Source of the DNA: Thalassobacillus sp043497085
GTDB taxonomy: Bacteria; Bacillota; Bacilli; Bacillales; Halobacillaceae
NCBI GenBank assembly: GCA_043497085.1
Contig: JBIEKI010000004.1
Strand: one strand, 5' to 3'
DNA: 64,000 nt
Shown one piece after another: positions 52,511 through 61,431 of the stretch (positions within the stretch are counted from its first letter, which is position 1; each line of letters begins with the position of its first letter). The notes under the pieces are model-generated. The model made no database searches, was not told the DNA's origin, and saw nothing but the letters and a program-made list of their open reading frames with translations. The position numbers and the translations under genes were made by a program.

Positions 52511-53005
52511 ATGTTAGAAACAATCAAAGTGGAACGGTTATTAGTAAATTATAAAACCCTTGAAGAATTCAAGCGGTTCAAAGAATATGGCAATCAGGAG
52601 CTTTCTATGCTGGAGGACCTGCAGAGCAATATTGTGGAGAATGACAGTGAGTCTCCTTTTTTCGGGATTTATTATGGAAACGCTTTAATCGCCCGGATGA
52701 GTTTGTATCGTGTTGATGCGAAATACGATCAATATTTTGACCCATCACAGGATTATTTAGAGCTATGGAAACTTGAAGTGCTGCCGGATTACCGTGGGAA
52801 AGGTTATGGTAAAGCTTTAGTAGACTTTGCAAAAAGCTATAATTTACCAATCAAAACGAATCCTCGTATCAAATCTCATGGGTTTTGGGAGAAAATGGGC
52901 TTCCAGAAAGCTCAGTATGATATGGAGAGGGACCTTGGGGAAAATCCGTTGATCTGGATGCCTGCAGGGGTCAACGAAAAAGATACGGGTGAAAGCAACG
53001 AATAA
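52511..53005 (+). CDS. ylbP: GNAT family N-acetyltransferase (YlbP)
   Basis: Probable acyl-CoA-dependent N-acetyltransferase; substrate unknown. The 164-residue protein has the acetyl-CoA loop VLPDYRGKGYGKALVDFA near residues 93-110 and matches the YlbP lineage strongly (VERLLVNYKTLEEFKRFKEY at the N-terminus, ENPLIWMP at the end). ATG follows AGAAAGGGGAATTCATC. One of few plus-strand genes; a TATAAT at 52483-52488 may be its -10. Confidence 0.9.
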   Translation: MLETIKVERLLVNYKTLEEFKRFKEYGNQELSMLEDLQSNIVENDSESPFFGIYYGNALIARMSLYRVDAKYDQYFDPSQDYLELWKLEVLPDYRGKGYGKALVDFAKSYNLPIKTNPRIKSHGFWEKMGFQKAQYDMERDLGENPLIWMPAGVNEKDTGESNE

Positions 53006-53008
53006 GTA

Positions 53009-53104
53009 TTAGGAAAACATGGCTTGTCGCGTACTTATAACAAAAGCCTTCGTATTTTCTTATACTTTAACCTTAAACAAAAGTGAACTTCCTTAAAGTA
53101 TAAA
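53009..53104 (+). repeat. Tandem-hairpin repeat, copy 5 (ylbP 3' region)
   Basis: TTAGGAAAACATGGCTTGTCG to CCTTAAAGTATAAAATA, with a shortened second hairpin. Directly follows the ylbP stop and precedes the shared terminator. Confidence 0.78.
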
Positions 53105-53106
53105 AT

Positions 53107-53138
53107 AAGCCGCGCTATGTAATCCAATAGCGTGGCTT
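53107..53138. terminator. Terminator shared by ylbP and the rsfA-like gene
   Basis: AAGCCGCGCTAT pairs with ATAGCGTGGCTT (one G-T pair) around 8 bases, with T-rich sequence on both sides. Lies between convergent genes. Confidence 0.78.
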
Positions 53139-53166
53139 CTATTATTTGTCAGCAATAAAATTATCA

Positions 53167-53640
53167 TTATACCGTTAAGTTGTGATCTTTCTGTACCCAT
53201 GCCATCAGCTTCTCTACTTCCTTCCAGGCAGATTGATAACGGGTAACAGCGGCCTTCAACGCCTGATTTTCTTCTGATAAAGATTTGAGCCGATCTTCCA
53301 TGAGCGGAAGATTATCTTCCGTATGCTGCTTCTCTTTCATCTGGGTCAATAGAGAAATTGCATCGTCTAATGACATATTAATGGGAGCATCCGTATCGGA
53401 TGCTGGTACATGCTGCTTTCTTTTTCTTTCATTTTTAGCCGTTTCAATCGCTTGCTGGTAGTGTTTGCGAACATTCGCATTCCAACGGAAACCACAGGCC
53501 GCGGGAGTCCGGGAAAGTTTATCGGCTACTTCTCTGAAGGCTTCCAACTGCGTTCTTCCCTGCCGGATGCAGCGAAGGACCGTTTCAGCCAAAAGTAAAT
53601 CTTCATCTTCTTTCCAAGCATCCTGTCGATTGACGTCCAT
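53167..53640 (-). CDS. ylbO: RsfA-family (YlbO) DNA-binding regulator
   Basis: Myb/SANT-like regulator family of spore formers; B. subtilis RsfA adjusts sigma-F-dependent genes, and YlbO is its paralogue. The 157-residue protein has an N-terminal domain (RQDAWKEDEDLLLAETVL ... AACGFRWNANVRKHY, residues 4-60), a basic linker (KNERKRKQH) and a C-terminal coiled coil (about residues 105-145). The ylbP-ylbO-rpmF neighbourhood supports the YlbO assignment. ATG follows GGAGGGATGGA. Confidence 0.88.
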   Translation of the reverse strand: MDVNRQDAWKEDEDLLLAETVLRCIRQGRTQLEAFREVADKLSRTPAACGFRWNANVRKHYQQAIETAKNERKRKQHVPASDTDAPINMSLDDAISLLTQMKEKQHTEDNLPLMEDRLKSLSEENQALKAAVTRYQSAWKEVEKLMAWVQKDHNLTV

Positions 53641-53722
53641 TCCATCCCTCCTCTATCGTTTGCTTTATATGTATGCAAGACAGAGGTTTAATAGAATAAG
53701 TTAATAAATTAGAAGTTATCTC

Positions 53723-54493
53723 CTAGGAGTGGCGAGTCATAAACCGCTTGACAGCTTCTTTATGTTCTTCGGATTCCCATAGTCGGGAGCACGTACGTAC
53801 TTCTTCATCCATAACTGGCGACAAAGATATCATGGACAGTTTTTTATCATATTGTTTTTTCCAGACTCGCATTTGCTCTACTGACTTTTCAAGAAATTTT
53901 GCAAGCAGATCCTCTACATTCCCAAGTTCTTCCCTTTCAATAAGACGATGCGCCCAGCCAATGGCCGCCACACGGTCACTGTCATACATTTCTGCTTCTA
54001 TGAGCCATTGAAAAGCATATTCCGGACGGATTTTTTCATATAATAAAACTCCGCCGCCCCAACCCGGGGTGATTCCCAATTTACCCTGAACGAAGCCATA
54101 AGAGGCGTCCTTGACAGCATAGCGGATATCACACGCGGTTGCTATTTCACATCCTCCTCCCCGTGCCTGTCCGTTCAGCAAAGCGATGGTAGGCAAGGGA
54201 AAGGAAGCTAGTTGATAGACAACTTCTTTCATAGGGTATAAAGTTTGAAAGGCCTCACTTGCATTCATATCCCCATGTAAATCTTTTAAATCCCCTCCGG
54301 TACAAAAAGCACGGTCGCCACTCCCAGTGATGACCAGACATTTTACCCCCTCTGCCTCCTTCGCCTCTGTCAGTGCCTGAGAGAGCTCAGATGTCATCTG
54401 TTTTGATACCGCATTCATTTTCTCTGGACGGTTCAAGGTTATCCTGGCATATCCTGCAGGAAACACTTCATATGTAATCGTTTCATACTTCAT
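53723..54493 (-). CDS. Enoyl-CoA hydratase/isomerase family protein
   Basis: Crotonase-fold protein of 256 residues. Oxyanion-hole regions are visible: CTGGDLKDLHG near residues 64-74 and GQARGGGCEIATACDIRYA near 107-125. A conserved GKLGITPGWGGGVLLYEKI segment sits where one catalytic Glu of true hydratases would be expected (GW here), so the reaction is uncertain. No beta-oxidation partners are nearby. In B. subtilis rpmF directly adjoins ylbO, so this gene looks like an insertion in the cluster or a lineage-specific member. ATG follows ACAGGAGAGATATCG. Confidence 0.85.
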   Translation of the reverse strand: MKYETITYEVFPAGYARITLNRPEKMNAVSKQMTSELSQALTEAKEAEGVKCLVITGSGDRAFCTGGDLKDLHGDMNASEAFQTLYPMKEVVYQLASFPLPTIALLNGQARGGGCEIATACDIRYAVKDASYGFVQGKLGITPGWGGGVLLYEKIRPEYAFQWLIEAEMYDSDRVAAIGWAHRLIEREELGNVEDLLAKFLEKSVEQMRVWKKQYDKKLSMISLSPVMDEEVRTCSRLWESEEHKEAVKRFMTRHS

Positions 54494-54547
54494 CGATATC
54501 TCTCCTGTAATACGTCATATTAGATTTCATACATTACGAAATACTAT

Positions 54548-54577
54548 AAAAAAAGATGCCTGAGATTATCAGACATC
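54548..54577 (-). terminator. Intrinsic terminator of rpmF
   Basis: GATGTCTGA pairs with TCAGGCATC (one G-T pair) around a 5-base loop with T7 after it on the minus strand, 13 bases after the rpmF stop. Confidence 0.85.
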
Positions 54578-54589
54578 CTTTCTGCTTGC

Positions 54590-54763
54590 TTATTGTTCGA
54601 CTACTTGCTTTCCATCATAGTGTCCACAAGATTTGCAAACATGGTGAGGCTTCGTGTACTCTCCGCAGTTGGAGCATTCCACCATGCCAGGTACGTGAAG
54701 TTTTTTGTGCGTACGACGTTGGTTCTTCACTTTTTTAGAAGTTTTTCGCTTTGGTACTGCCAT
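54590..54763 (-). CDS. rpmF: 50S ribosomal protein L32
   Basis: 57-residue ribosomal protein read directly from the minus strand: MAVPKRKTSKKVKNQRR at the start, and a zinc ribbon with Cys30, Cys33, Cys43 and Cys46 (CSNC ... CKSC). All four cysteines are present, so this is the zinc-binding (C+) form. ATG follows AAGGAGGTGTAGAAC. It lies 45 bases after yceD, the usual yceD-rpmF pair. Confidence 0.97.
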   Translation of the reverse strand: MAVPKRKTSKKVKNQRRTHKKLHVPGMVECSNCGEYTKPHHVCKSCGHYDGKQVVEQ

Positions 54764-54808
54764 GTTCTACACCTCCTTCAATCGTCGAAAATCTCTATTG
54801 GGATTTTC

Positions 54809-55333
54809 TCAGTCTTCGTTTTGGTTATCATTGAGTAATGATTGCAGTTTAGCCATTCGAGGATCCACTTTTTTCTCCTGTGCTTCCTCGGTGACCAGTT
54901 GCCAGCCTTGACCTTCTTGTGGTGCCTGATCATATGCTTCCTGTTTTTCAGAAAACACGCGAAAAGGAACCTCCAAGAGTACATTTTCCTTTATATAAGG
55001 CGTCAAGTCAAGAACTTCTCCATCCACTGGATGAATTTCTGACTCATCCTCTTCCTCATAAAAAGGGGAAACGGAAAAGACTTCAATAGCATCAACGTGA
55101 AATGGATATTCTACATCGACCAGTGTGCGGGCACATGGAAGTATCATCTTCCCATCGATGGTGAATTGGAAAGTGATTTCTTCTCCTTGCATAGTAGCCT
55201 GCCCTTTCACATGGACCGGATCAATGCGGCGAATATCATTCTTCATTTCTTCTAGTTCACTAATATCTACATCATCTTCAAATACAAACGGCTCATCGCC
55301 GGCTTGCTTGAGTTTTTGTAGCGGAAATTTCAT
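54809..55333 (-). CDS. ylbN: YceD/DUF177 family protein (YlbN)
   Basis: Conserved partner of rpmF, linked to 23S rRNA/large-subunit accumulation in other organisms. ATG at 55333 follows GAGGTGATATTT, giving MKFPLQKLKQAG (174 residues). The central DUF177 block GKMILPCARTLVDVEYPF has a single Cys where many homologues have two. The C-terminal end is acidic and Gln-rich (DPRMAKLQSLLNDNQNED). Co-transcribed with rpmF by position. Confidence 0.9.
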   Translation of the reverse strand: MKFPLQKLKQAGDEPFVFEDDVDISELEEMKNDIRRIDPVHVKGQATMQGEEITFQFTIDGKMILPCARTLVDVEYPFHVDAIEVFSVSPFYEEEDESEIHPVDGEVLDLTPYIKENVLLEVPFRVFSEKQEAYDQAPQEGQGWQLVTEEAQEKKVDPRMAKLQSLLNDNQNED

Positions 55334-55404
55334 AAATATCACCTCATGGCAACAAGAGTAATTGTAAATATATTTTAACCTTTTGTCAACATATTTTCTT
55401 TACA

Positions 55405-55625
55405 GACATCAAAAGCGGAAGCGGCCGCTTAGCGACGAAGGAACTGGACGGCTCCGTATGAGATAAAGGAAACACGGAGAGCGGAGCGATCCGATGTTGA
55501 CTTATCGTAAGGAGGAGCAGGAAGTTCTCAAGTCGCTGGCCGCTGTAGCTAGCCGAATCAAAAGCGGAGGTGACCGTTCATCGGCGTATGAACTGGACGA
55601 CTCAGTCTTTATAGTCTGCCTTCCT
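55405..55625. repeat. Third repeat family: AAAAGCGGA...-type units, one full and one partial
   Basis: AAAAGCGGAAGCGGCCGCTTAG (55410 on) begins a unit of about 145 bp that includes GAACTGGACGGCTCC and ends near GCTAGCCGAATC. A second unit begins AAAAGCGGAGGTGACCGTTC (about 55558) and repeats GAACTGGACGACTCAG before stopping. The design resembles bcr-type intergenic repeats of Bacillus. No ORF of note. Confidence 0.65.
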
Positions 55626-55699
55626 CGCCTTTCTCAATTAGATCATATGTTTTTACTAAAATAACATATCTCCCTAAGCATTTGCGAATGATATCTGTT

Positions 55700-55925
55700 T
55701 GCTGAAGACTCAGCTTGGAGATAGTTGGGTCCGTTACTATGAAAGGAAAGGGATGGTATGGGAAACGACTCGCTTTCCTGCGGGGGATCTGGCAAGCTTC
55801 CTCGGGCTAAAGCCCTGCGGGATCTCGCCTAGCCCCTTCTCCCGCGGGAGTCTCGCCGTTTCCCTTCCCATCCAGCCATTTTTAAAGATAATCGGACCCT
55901 TCAATAAGAGAAAAAGTGTATAGCT
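55700..55925. repeat. Composite-element half: single reverse core
   Basis: Starts TGCTGAAGACTCAGCTTGG, then a complete palindromic core (about 55757-55870) nearly identical to the first core of copy 4, ending around GGACCCTTCAATAAGAG. The outermost terminus (GGCTCTGTTAAA) is missing on the left, where the third repeat family ends about 75 bp away. Confidence 0.82.
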
Positions 55926-56082
55926 GAAACCTTTATCTTGACGCATTTATAATAAAGAGGCCAATGTCTTTTTCCAACATCATAGAGTGATTCTATAAGC
56001 TACCCTACATCGCCTGGTTATTTTTGCTACAATAGCCTTATCGTACATAATGGATATACAACAAGTTTATTACTATTCCATT

Positions 56083-56400
56083 GATTCTGTTAAATCTCAA
56101 AAATGATTTCACAGTTAAGCTGATTTCGAGGGCTCCCCATGACTAGGGGCGTAGGTAAACGGTGAGACTCCTCGTAAATGCTACGCATTTCCTTCGTGCG
56201 TTGGTTAAGTCAAGGTGAAAATTCAAAGTCCTGTGGGAAATGCGGGATCGCTGAGGCCCCGGAAGACGAAGTCTGAGGAGGCTCAGCGCATGCCCGCGGA
56301 AAGGGAGTCGTTCCCTGCCGGATCCTTATTCAGACAAACTTCTCGAAATCAAGTCTTCAACTTTACGGCCCTATGGACAACATCAGCTTTAAACAGAACC
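56083..56400. repeat. Composite palindromic element, deleted form with 56-bp nested insert
   Basis: 318 bp from GATTCTGTTAAATC to TTTAAACAGAACC. The left terminus and arm are joined directly to a forward core (first core lost). The core is interrupted at GAGACTCCT by the same 56-bp insert as copy 2 (56173-56228, with TCCT on each side). The right arm TCTCGAAATCAAGTCTTC then CTTTACGGCC is intact. Lies just before tmcAL. Confidence 0.85.
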
Positions 56401-56425
56401 AATTTTTATGAAAGGAACGGTGTCA

Positions 56426-57649
56426 ATGAAAGCATGCGGACTAGTCGTCGAATATAACCCATTTCATTATGGTCACCTCCATCATTTAGAACAATCAAAA
56501 AAAGAAACAGATGCGGATTGTATGATTGCAGTCATGAGCGGACCCTTTCTGCAACGAGGCGAACCTGCCATCACCGACAAATGGTCCAGAGCCCGGGCAG
56601 CACTTGAATCGGGAATTGATTTAGTAGTCGAACTGCCTGCCATGTTTGCTGTCGAGCACAGCGACCTATTCAGTAAAGGGGCAATATTGACATTAAAAGA
56701 ACTTGGTATTGATGCCTTATGCTTCGGAAGTGAACATGGAAATATAAAAAGCTTTATAGAAGCAGCTGACGCCTACAACGAAAACCAGGAAACATTTGAC
56801 GCTTACCTTCACGAAGGATTATCCGCAGGGCTATCATTCCCGGAAGCTGCAAGGTCTGCTTATCGGTCGATAGGCCTTACCGAAGGGGAAGTCGACTTAT
56901 CGAAACCGAATAATATACTTGGTTTTAGTTATGTCAAACAATTGATGAACTATGCCTCTGAAGTTAAAGCAACGACAATCCAACGAATCAATAATGATTA
57001 CCATGACGAGAACATAACCGGGAATATCGCAAGCGCGACAAGCATCCGGAAGGAGCTTTTAAGGCACGGGGATATGACTCAAGAAGCCGCCAGAACGCTA
57101 CCTGAAAGTACGAGACAGATGCTGGTGGATTATAAGCGTAAAACCAACATGTGGCACCAATGGGATCATTACTTCCCCTTTTTACATTATCGCATCTTGA
57201 CGATGAGCAAACAGAAGCTTCGCACCATCCACACCGTCGAAGAAGGGTTGGAAAACCGCTTGAAACGCGTAGCCAAACAAGCAAATTCATTTCAGGAATT
57301 AATGGAAGGCATGAAAACAAAACGGTATACGTGGACCAGACTGCAGCGGATGTTTACCCATATCTTATGTAACAACACAGCGGAAGAAGCACAGCCACTT
57401 CTCTCCTTAGAAAAGATACCCTATGTAAGAATCCTTGGGATGAATGCCACAGGGCAGGAATATCTAAAAAAAGTACGGAAGCATGCGGATGTTCCCTTCA
57501 TCAACCAAATCCAACAGCTGGACGACCCGCTGCTGGAAGTGGATGAACGAGCGGCTAATGCTTACTATAGTGTCCTGCCAACTCCACTGAAAGCTGAAAT
57601 GATAAATCAGGAACTCCAGCCACCGATTCGAATCCATGCAACAAAATAA
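56426..57649 (+). CDS. tmcAL: tRNA(Met) cytidine acetate ligase TmcAL
   Basis: Makes N4-acetylcytidine at the elongator tRNA-Met wobble base using acetate and ATP. ATG at 56426 lies 9 bases after AAAGGA, giving MKACGLVVEYNPFHYGHLHH (407 residues). HYGH is the nucleotidyltransferase signature, with MSGPFLQRGEPAITDKWSR following. The later SATSIRKELL motif matches the second active-site element. It corresponds to ylbM. A repeat ends 25 bases before the start, so its promoter may lie in or near the repeat. Confidence 0.95.
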   Translation: MKACGLVVEYNPFHYGHLHHLEQSKKETDADCMIAVMSGPFLQRGEPAITDKWSRARAALESGIDLVVELPAMFAVEHSDLFSKGAILTLKELGIDALCFGSEHGNIKSFIEAADAYNENQETFDAYLHEGLSAGLSFPEAARSAYRSIGLTEGEVDLSKPNNILGFSYVKQLMNYASEVKATTIQRINNDYHDENITGNIASATSIRKELLRHGDMTQEAARTLPESTRQMLVDYKRKTNMWHQWDHYFPFLHYRILTMSKQKLRTIHTVEEGLENRLKRVAKQANSFQELMEGMKTKRYTWTRLQRMFTHILCNNTAEEAQPLLSLEKIPYVRILGMNATGQEYLKKVRKHADVPFINQIQQLDDPLLEVDERAANAYYSVLPTPLKAEMINQELQPPIRIHATK

Positions 57650-57654
57650 AAACT

Positions 57655-57692
57655 AAAGGAGCTGACAACCTTGTGGTTGACCAGCTCCTTTT
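57655..57692. terminator. Bidirectional terminator between tmcAL and ylbL
   Basis: AAAGGAGCTG pairs with CAGCTCCTTT, extended inside by a second stem (ACAACC/GGTTGA region), between convergent genes. Confidence 0.85.
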
Positions 57693-57696
57693 ACTT

Positions 57697-58722
57697 TCAT
57701 TCGTTCGGTTCTATTTGGTTCAGATAGTCGAGCGCATCCTGGAAGGTATCAACCGGAACGATGTCCATGTCAGTTTCTATCTTCTGTGCTGTTTTCTGGG
57801 CAACTTCGTAGTTGGACCCTTCTTTGCCTTCATCATTCGGGGCGAAGAAAATGTCAGCACCAGCATTGTCAGCCGCTACCACCTTCTTATCGATGCCACC
57901 GATTCTTCCTACTTCGCCTTCATAGGATATCTCACCTGTTCCGGCTACTTTATATCCTTTGGTAATGTCCTCTTCCGTTAGTTGATCATAAATTTCCAGG
58001 GAGAACATTAAACCGGCGCTTGGCCCTCCGATTTCTCCGCTTTTGAACTGCACCTTAGGATTGACATCGACACTGCGATCTGTAACGAGGGTAATGCCGA
58101 CTCCAACTTTATCTTTTTGGTCTGGAAAAGGGGCAAGTTCAATTTCTTTGACCATTTCCTCTCCATCCCGTTCGATGGTCAGCTTAACCGATTCGCCCTC
58201 TCCCATTTTATCTACATAATCCACTAAATCACTGGATTCAGTGACTTTCTTATCATCAACCCGGGTGATGCGGTCACCTGGTTTCAATTCTTCTTCTGCG
58301 GGCATCCCATCCAGCAAGTTCATTACATAGACACCTTCATATTGGATTTCTATGTCCTTACCTGCCGCTTTATAGGCTACAACCTGTGAAGCTTCCTGAG
58401 ATGACTCCATCATTTGCAGCTGAGCATGATAATATTCACTTTCTGAAATTCCTTCGGGACGAATATCTTCCAGTGGATATATTTGATGGAACGGCCTGAC
58501 TTTTGCCAACAGATACTGGATCGGTGTCGCCTGCCCTCCTCTTACCGTTACGAGGTGCATTTCCCCTTTACTGTCATAAGCTCCTTCAACCTGCACGACA
58601 GGATTGAGCTCTTCTGCTCCTCCAGGCTTATAAATATAAAAAGGCAACCGGTAGCCGCCTAAAAATAATGCTAATAAAACAGTAATGATTGCAGTGATAA
58701 TATAACGCCTGCTTAATCTCAT
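57697..58722 (-). CDS. ylbL: PDZ-Lon family serine protease YlbL
   Basis: Membrane-anchored protease; B. subtilis YlbL helps degrade the SOS division inhibitor YneA. The frame opens upstream within ylbK, but ATG at 58722 follows AAGGAGTCTTAGC; 341 residues. It has an N-terminal anchor (IITAIITVLLALFLGGY), a PDZ domain (PAEEELKPGDRITRVDDKKV, near residue 140) and a Lon-type catalytic domain. Ser is in GGPSAGLMFSLEIYD and Lys in GIDKKVVAA. Confidence 0.94.
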   Translation of the reverse strand: MRLSRRYIITAIITVLLALFLGGYRLPFYIYKPGGAEELNPVVQVEGAYDSKGEMHLVTVRGGQATPIQYLLAKVRPFHQIYPLEDIRPEGISESEYYHAQLQMMESSQEASQVVAYKAAGKDIEIQYEGVYVMNLLDGMPAEEELKPGDRITRVDDKKVTESSDLVDYVDKMGEGESVKLTIERDGEEMVKEIELAPFPDQKDKVGVGITLVTDRSVDVNPKVQFKSGEIGGPSAGLMFSLEIYDQLTEEDITKGYKVAGTGEISYEGEVGRIGGIDKKVVAADNAGADIFFAPNDEGKEGSNYEVAQKTAQKIETDMDIVPVDTFQDALDYLNQIEPNE

Positions 58723-58723
58723 G

Positions 58724-59506
58724 CTAAGACTCCTTCCAATTGGCCAAAAGACCCTTGATGTTACTGATTTGGGCCTTTGCAGCTTTCTCCCCTTCTTTGA
58801 TGATTTCTTCAATGTCTGTGAATGCTCTGGTACTGAAACGGGATACGTCCGGCTGAATCATGATATCTGCAGATACTCCCAAGTGAGTAACCAGCTCATC
58901 CTGCATGATATCAATACTTTGCGTGATGACATCATAGATAGAATTAATATCAGCATCGCCGCTGAATTGAGCACAGTCTACGGCAATTACCATATCTGCT
59001 CCCATTTCTTTCGCCACCGAGGCGGGAACCCGATCAATGACGCCGCCATCTATGTACAAGCGATCGTCTATTTTTTCAGGGACGAAAATTCCCGGTATGC
59101 TGATACTTGCTCGCACCGCATCGCTGGCATTACCTGTCATGAACACCCGTTTCGTACCTGCATAAAGGTCAGTAGCCACCACACCCATTGGGATAACAAA
59201 TTCTTCAATTTTCTTATGGTATGTGAACAAACGGATATATTCTTTAATTCTCTTCCCCTGGATAAATCCCATCTTAGGAACGGTAAAATCCAGGTAATAC
59301 TTTCTTTTAAAAGTAGCTGCAAGCTTATATAAATCCTCGATTTTCTGGCCTGCTGCATAAAAAGAGCCTACCAGCGCCCCCATACTGCTGCCCGCTATCA
59401 AATCGACAGGAATGTTGTGGTCATGCAAGGCTTTTATCACTCCCAGATGTGCAAAGCCTCGTGCTCCACCTGAACCTAAAGCCAGACCGATTGTTGGACG
59501 CTTCAC
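58724..59506 (-). CDS. ylbK: Patatin-like phospholipase family protein (YlbK)
   Basis: Probable lipid acyl hydrolase of the NTE/RssA group; substrate unknown. The 260-residue protein has the oxyanion glycine loop ALGSGGARGFAHLG (residues 8-21), the nucleophile GSSMGAL near residues 39-45 and the catalytic DGGVIDRVP near 152-160. The start is GTG after GGGAGAGATCATAA. It lies one base from ylbL and is co-transcribed with it. Confidence 0.93.
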   Translation of the reverse strand: MKRPTIGLALGSGGARGFAHLGVIKALHDHNIPVDLIAGSSMGALVGSFYAAGQKIEDLYKLAATFKRKYYLDFTVPKMGFIQGKRIKEYIRLFTYHKKIEEFVIPMGVVATDLYAGTKRVFMTGNASDAVRASISIPGIFVPEKIDDRLYIDGGVIDRVPASVAKEMGADMVIAVDCAQFSGDADINSIYDVITQSIDIMQDELVTHLGVSADIMIQPDVSRFSTRAFTDIEEIIKEGEKAAKAQISNIKGLLANWKES

Positions 59507-59673
59507 TTATGATCTCTCCCTGATGGTATTTACAACTATTTTATGGCATATCTGGAGGCACTATGTGCATATCTTTAAAAGACGAACGTATGCTTGTCTT
59601 AATTGTAAACATTCTACTACGTATAAAAATAGAAGTACAGGAATCTGAATGCTTTTTTCTTAAGGAGGCGGAC

Positions 59674-60891
59674 ATGAAATCACAAGTGAAATCATTCATC
59701 CTCGCCCTATTCACCATTCTTTTCGCGATATTATTAATCAAATACCCAGACCAGGCTTTATCCGCCAGCATCCGGGGGTTGAATATGTGGTGGGAAATCG
59801 TATTTCCTTCCCTGCTTCCCTTTTTCATCATTTCTGAATTGATGATCGGGTTCGGAGTGGTTACGTTCATCGGTGTTTTATTCGAACCGATTATGCGGCC
59901 ATTGTTTAATGTGCCTGGTTCGGGAAGTTTCGTATGGGCGATGGGAATGGCGAGCGGCTACCCATCAGGCGCCAAGATAACAGCAAGGCTTCGACAGGAA
60001 GGGCAATTATCCCGTATCGAAGCTGAGCGACTGGTTTCCTTCACGAACGCTTCCAACCCCTTATTTATTTTCGGAGCTATCGCTGTCGGCTTTTTCAATG
60101 ATCCTTCCCTTGGTATTCTGCTTGCAGCAAGCCACTATGCCGGTAATACGATGGTCGGCCTTGTCATGCGCTTTTACTGCCGAAAAGACACTGGAAGCTC
60201 AAAAAAAAGTTCAGAAGGCTTTTCCCTGAAACGCGCCTTCCGTGAACTTCATAAAACTCGTATTAAGGACGAGCGGCCTTTCGGAAAAATGTTCGGAGAT
60301 GCTGTTTTATCTTCTTTGCAAACCCTTTTGATGATTGGTGGTTTCATTATCATATTTTCTGTATTGAACAAACTTTTGTTCGTCACAGGCATCACCGAAG
60401 TCATTGCCGCCAGTTTCAGTTTTCTGTTGATGCTGCTTCACTTGCCTGAAGTGTTGAGCATCCCCATCTTTTCAGGACTGATGGAAATCACGATGGGTTC
60501 TCAGATGATTTCGCAATCCGGAGTAGAAATGCTCTATGCAGCTATTGCAGTCAGCTTCATTCTGGGTTTCAACGGTTTCTCCGTTCAGGCCCAGGTAGCG
60601 AGCATACTTGCCGAAACGGATGTACGTTTTCTCCCTTATTTCATCGGCCGCCTGATGCATGGGGTCTTTGCCAGCATATTATGTATCTTGCTTTTTCATC
60701 CCTTATACGTATCACAATCAGATGGGTCATCGGGGTCAGTACCTGTTTTATCAAAGATAGGAGCTCATAATTGGGCGATGGACTTATTGGAACAGTTATC
60801 CTACTATGGTCCGTTGATAACGATCGCAAGCCTGATGACGGGTTGTCTCATCCTATGGAAACAACGAAAAGAATCCCATAGTTTTAAATAA
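59674..60891 (+). CDS. ylbJ: Sporulation integral membrane protein YlbJ
   Basis: Polytopic protein with two Gate (nucleoside-recognition) domains; in B. subtilis it is sigma-E-controlled and needed for cortex formation. ATG at 59674 follows AAGGAGGCGGAC, giving MKSQVKSFILALFT (405 residues). About eight to ten membrane segments; conserved MASGYPSGAKITARLR and ASNPLFIFGAIAVGFF sit in the first half, and GFNGFSVQAQVAS in the second. Divergent from ylbK. Confidence 0.93.
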   Translation: MKSQVKSFILALFTILFAILLIKYPDQALSASIRGLNMWWEIVFPSLLPFFIISELMIGFGVVTFIGVLFEPIMRPLFNVPGSGSFVWAMGMASGYPSGAKITARLRQEGQLSRIEAERLVSFTNASNPLFIFGAIAVGFFNDPSLGILLAASHYAGNTMVGLVMRFYCRKDTGSSKKSSEGFSLKRAFRELHKTRIKDERPFGKMFGDAVLSSLQTLLMIGGFIIIFSVLNKLLFVTGITEVIAASFSFLLMLLHLPEVLSIPIFSGLMEITMGSQMISQSGVEMLYAAIAVSFILGFNGFSVQAQVASILAETDVRFLPYFIGRLMHGVFASILCILLFHPLYVSQSDGSSGSVPVLSKIGAHNWAMDLLEQLSYYGPLITIASLMTGCLILWKQRKESHSFK

Positions 60892-60894
60892 TAT

Positions 60895-60926
60895 AAAACC
60901 TGCCTTGATACGATCGGCAGGTTTTA
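60895..60926. terminator. Bidirectional terminator between ylbJ and coaD
   Basis: AAAACCTGCC pairs with GGCAGGTTTT around a 12-base loop, with T-rich flanks on both strands, between convergent genes. Confidence 0.85.
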
Positions 60927-60936
60927 TTATTTCCCA

Positions 60937-61419
60937 TTAACCTAAGTATTTTTCCTTTAAAGCAGCTTCAACAGGTGGAGGTACAAGATCAGAAACAGAC
61001 GCTTGATATTTTGCCACCTCTTTGACAATACTGGAACTTAAAAATGAATACTGGTTATTGGTCATCATGAAGAATGTTTCAATTTCTTCATTCAGTTTTC
61101 TATTCATGGAAGTGATTTGCATCTCATATTCAAAATCACTGACGGCCCGAAGTCCGCGTAAAATCGCCTGGGCGTTCTTGCTCTGTGCGTATTCCATCAA
61201 TAATCCTCCGCAGGAATCCACGGAAACGTTTTCAATATCCTTTGTGACTTCTTCAATCAGTGCCTTTCGTTCTTCCACATCGAATAGCGGGGCTTTTGAT
61301 TGGTTATTGAAAACGGCGACGATGACATGGTCAAAAACTTTGGCACCTCTTTGGATGATATCGAGATGTCCATATGTAATCGGGTCGAAACTGCCTGGAC
61401 AAATGGCAAGTCGTGTCAT
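60937..61419 (-). CDS. coaD: Phosphopantetheine adenylyltransferase
   Basis: Joins ATP and 4'-phosphopantetheine to form dephospho-CoA. The 160-residue protein opens with MTRLAICPGSFDPITYGH, which holds the TxGH nucleotidyltransferase motif (TYGH, residues 15-18). NQYSFLSSSIVKEVA near residue 125 is the second active-site block. ATG follows AAGGAGGATCTAGC. It is 12 bases after rsmD, the usual ylbH-coaD pair. Confidence 0.97.
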   Translation of the reverse strand: MTRLAICPGSFDPITYGHLDIIQRGAKVFDHVIVAVFNNQSKAPLFDVEERKALIEEVTKDIENVSVDSCGGLLMEYAQSKNAQAILRGLRAVSDFEYEMQITSMNRKLNEEIETFFMMTNNQYSFLSSSIVKEVAKYQASVSDLVPPPVEAALKEKYLG

Positions 61420-61431
61420 GCTAGATCCTCC

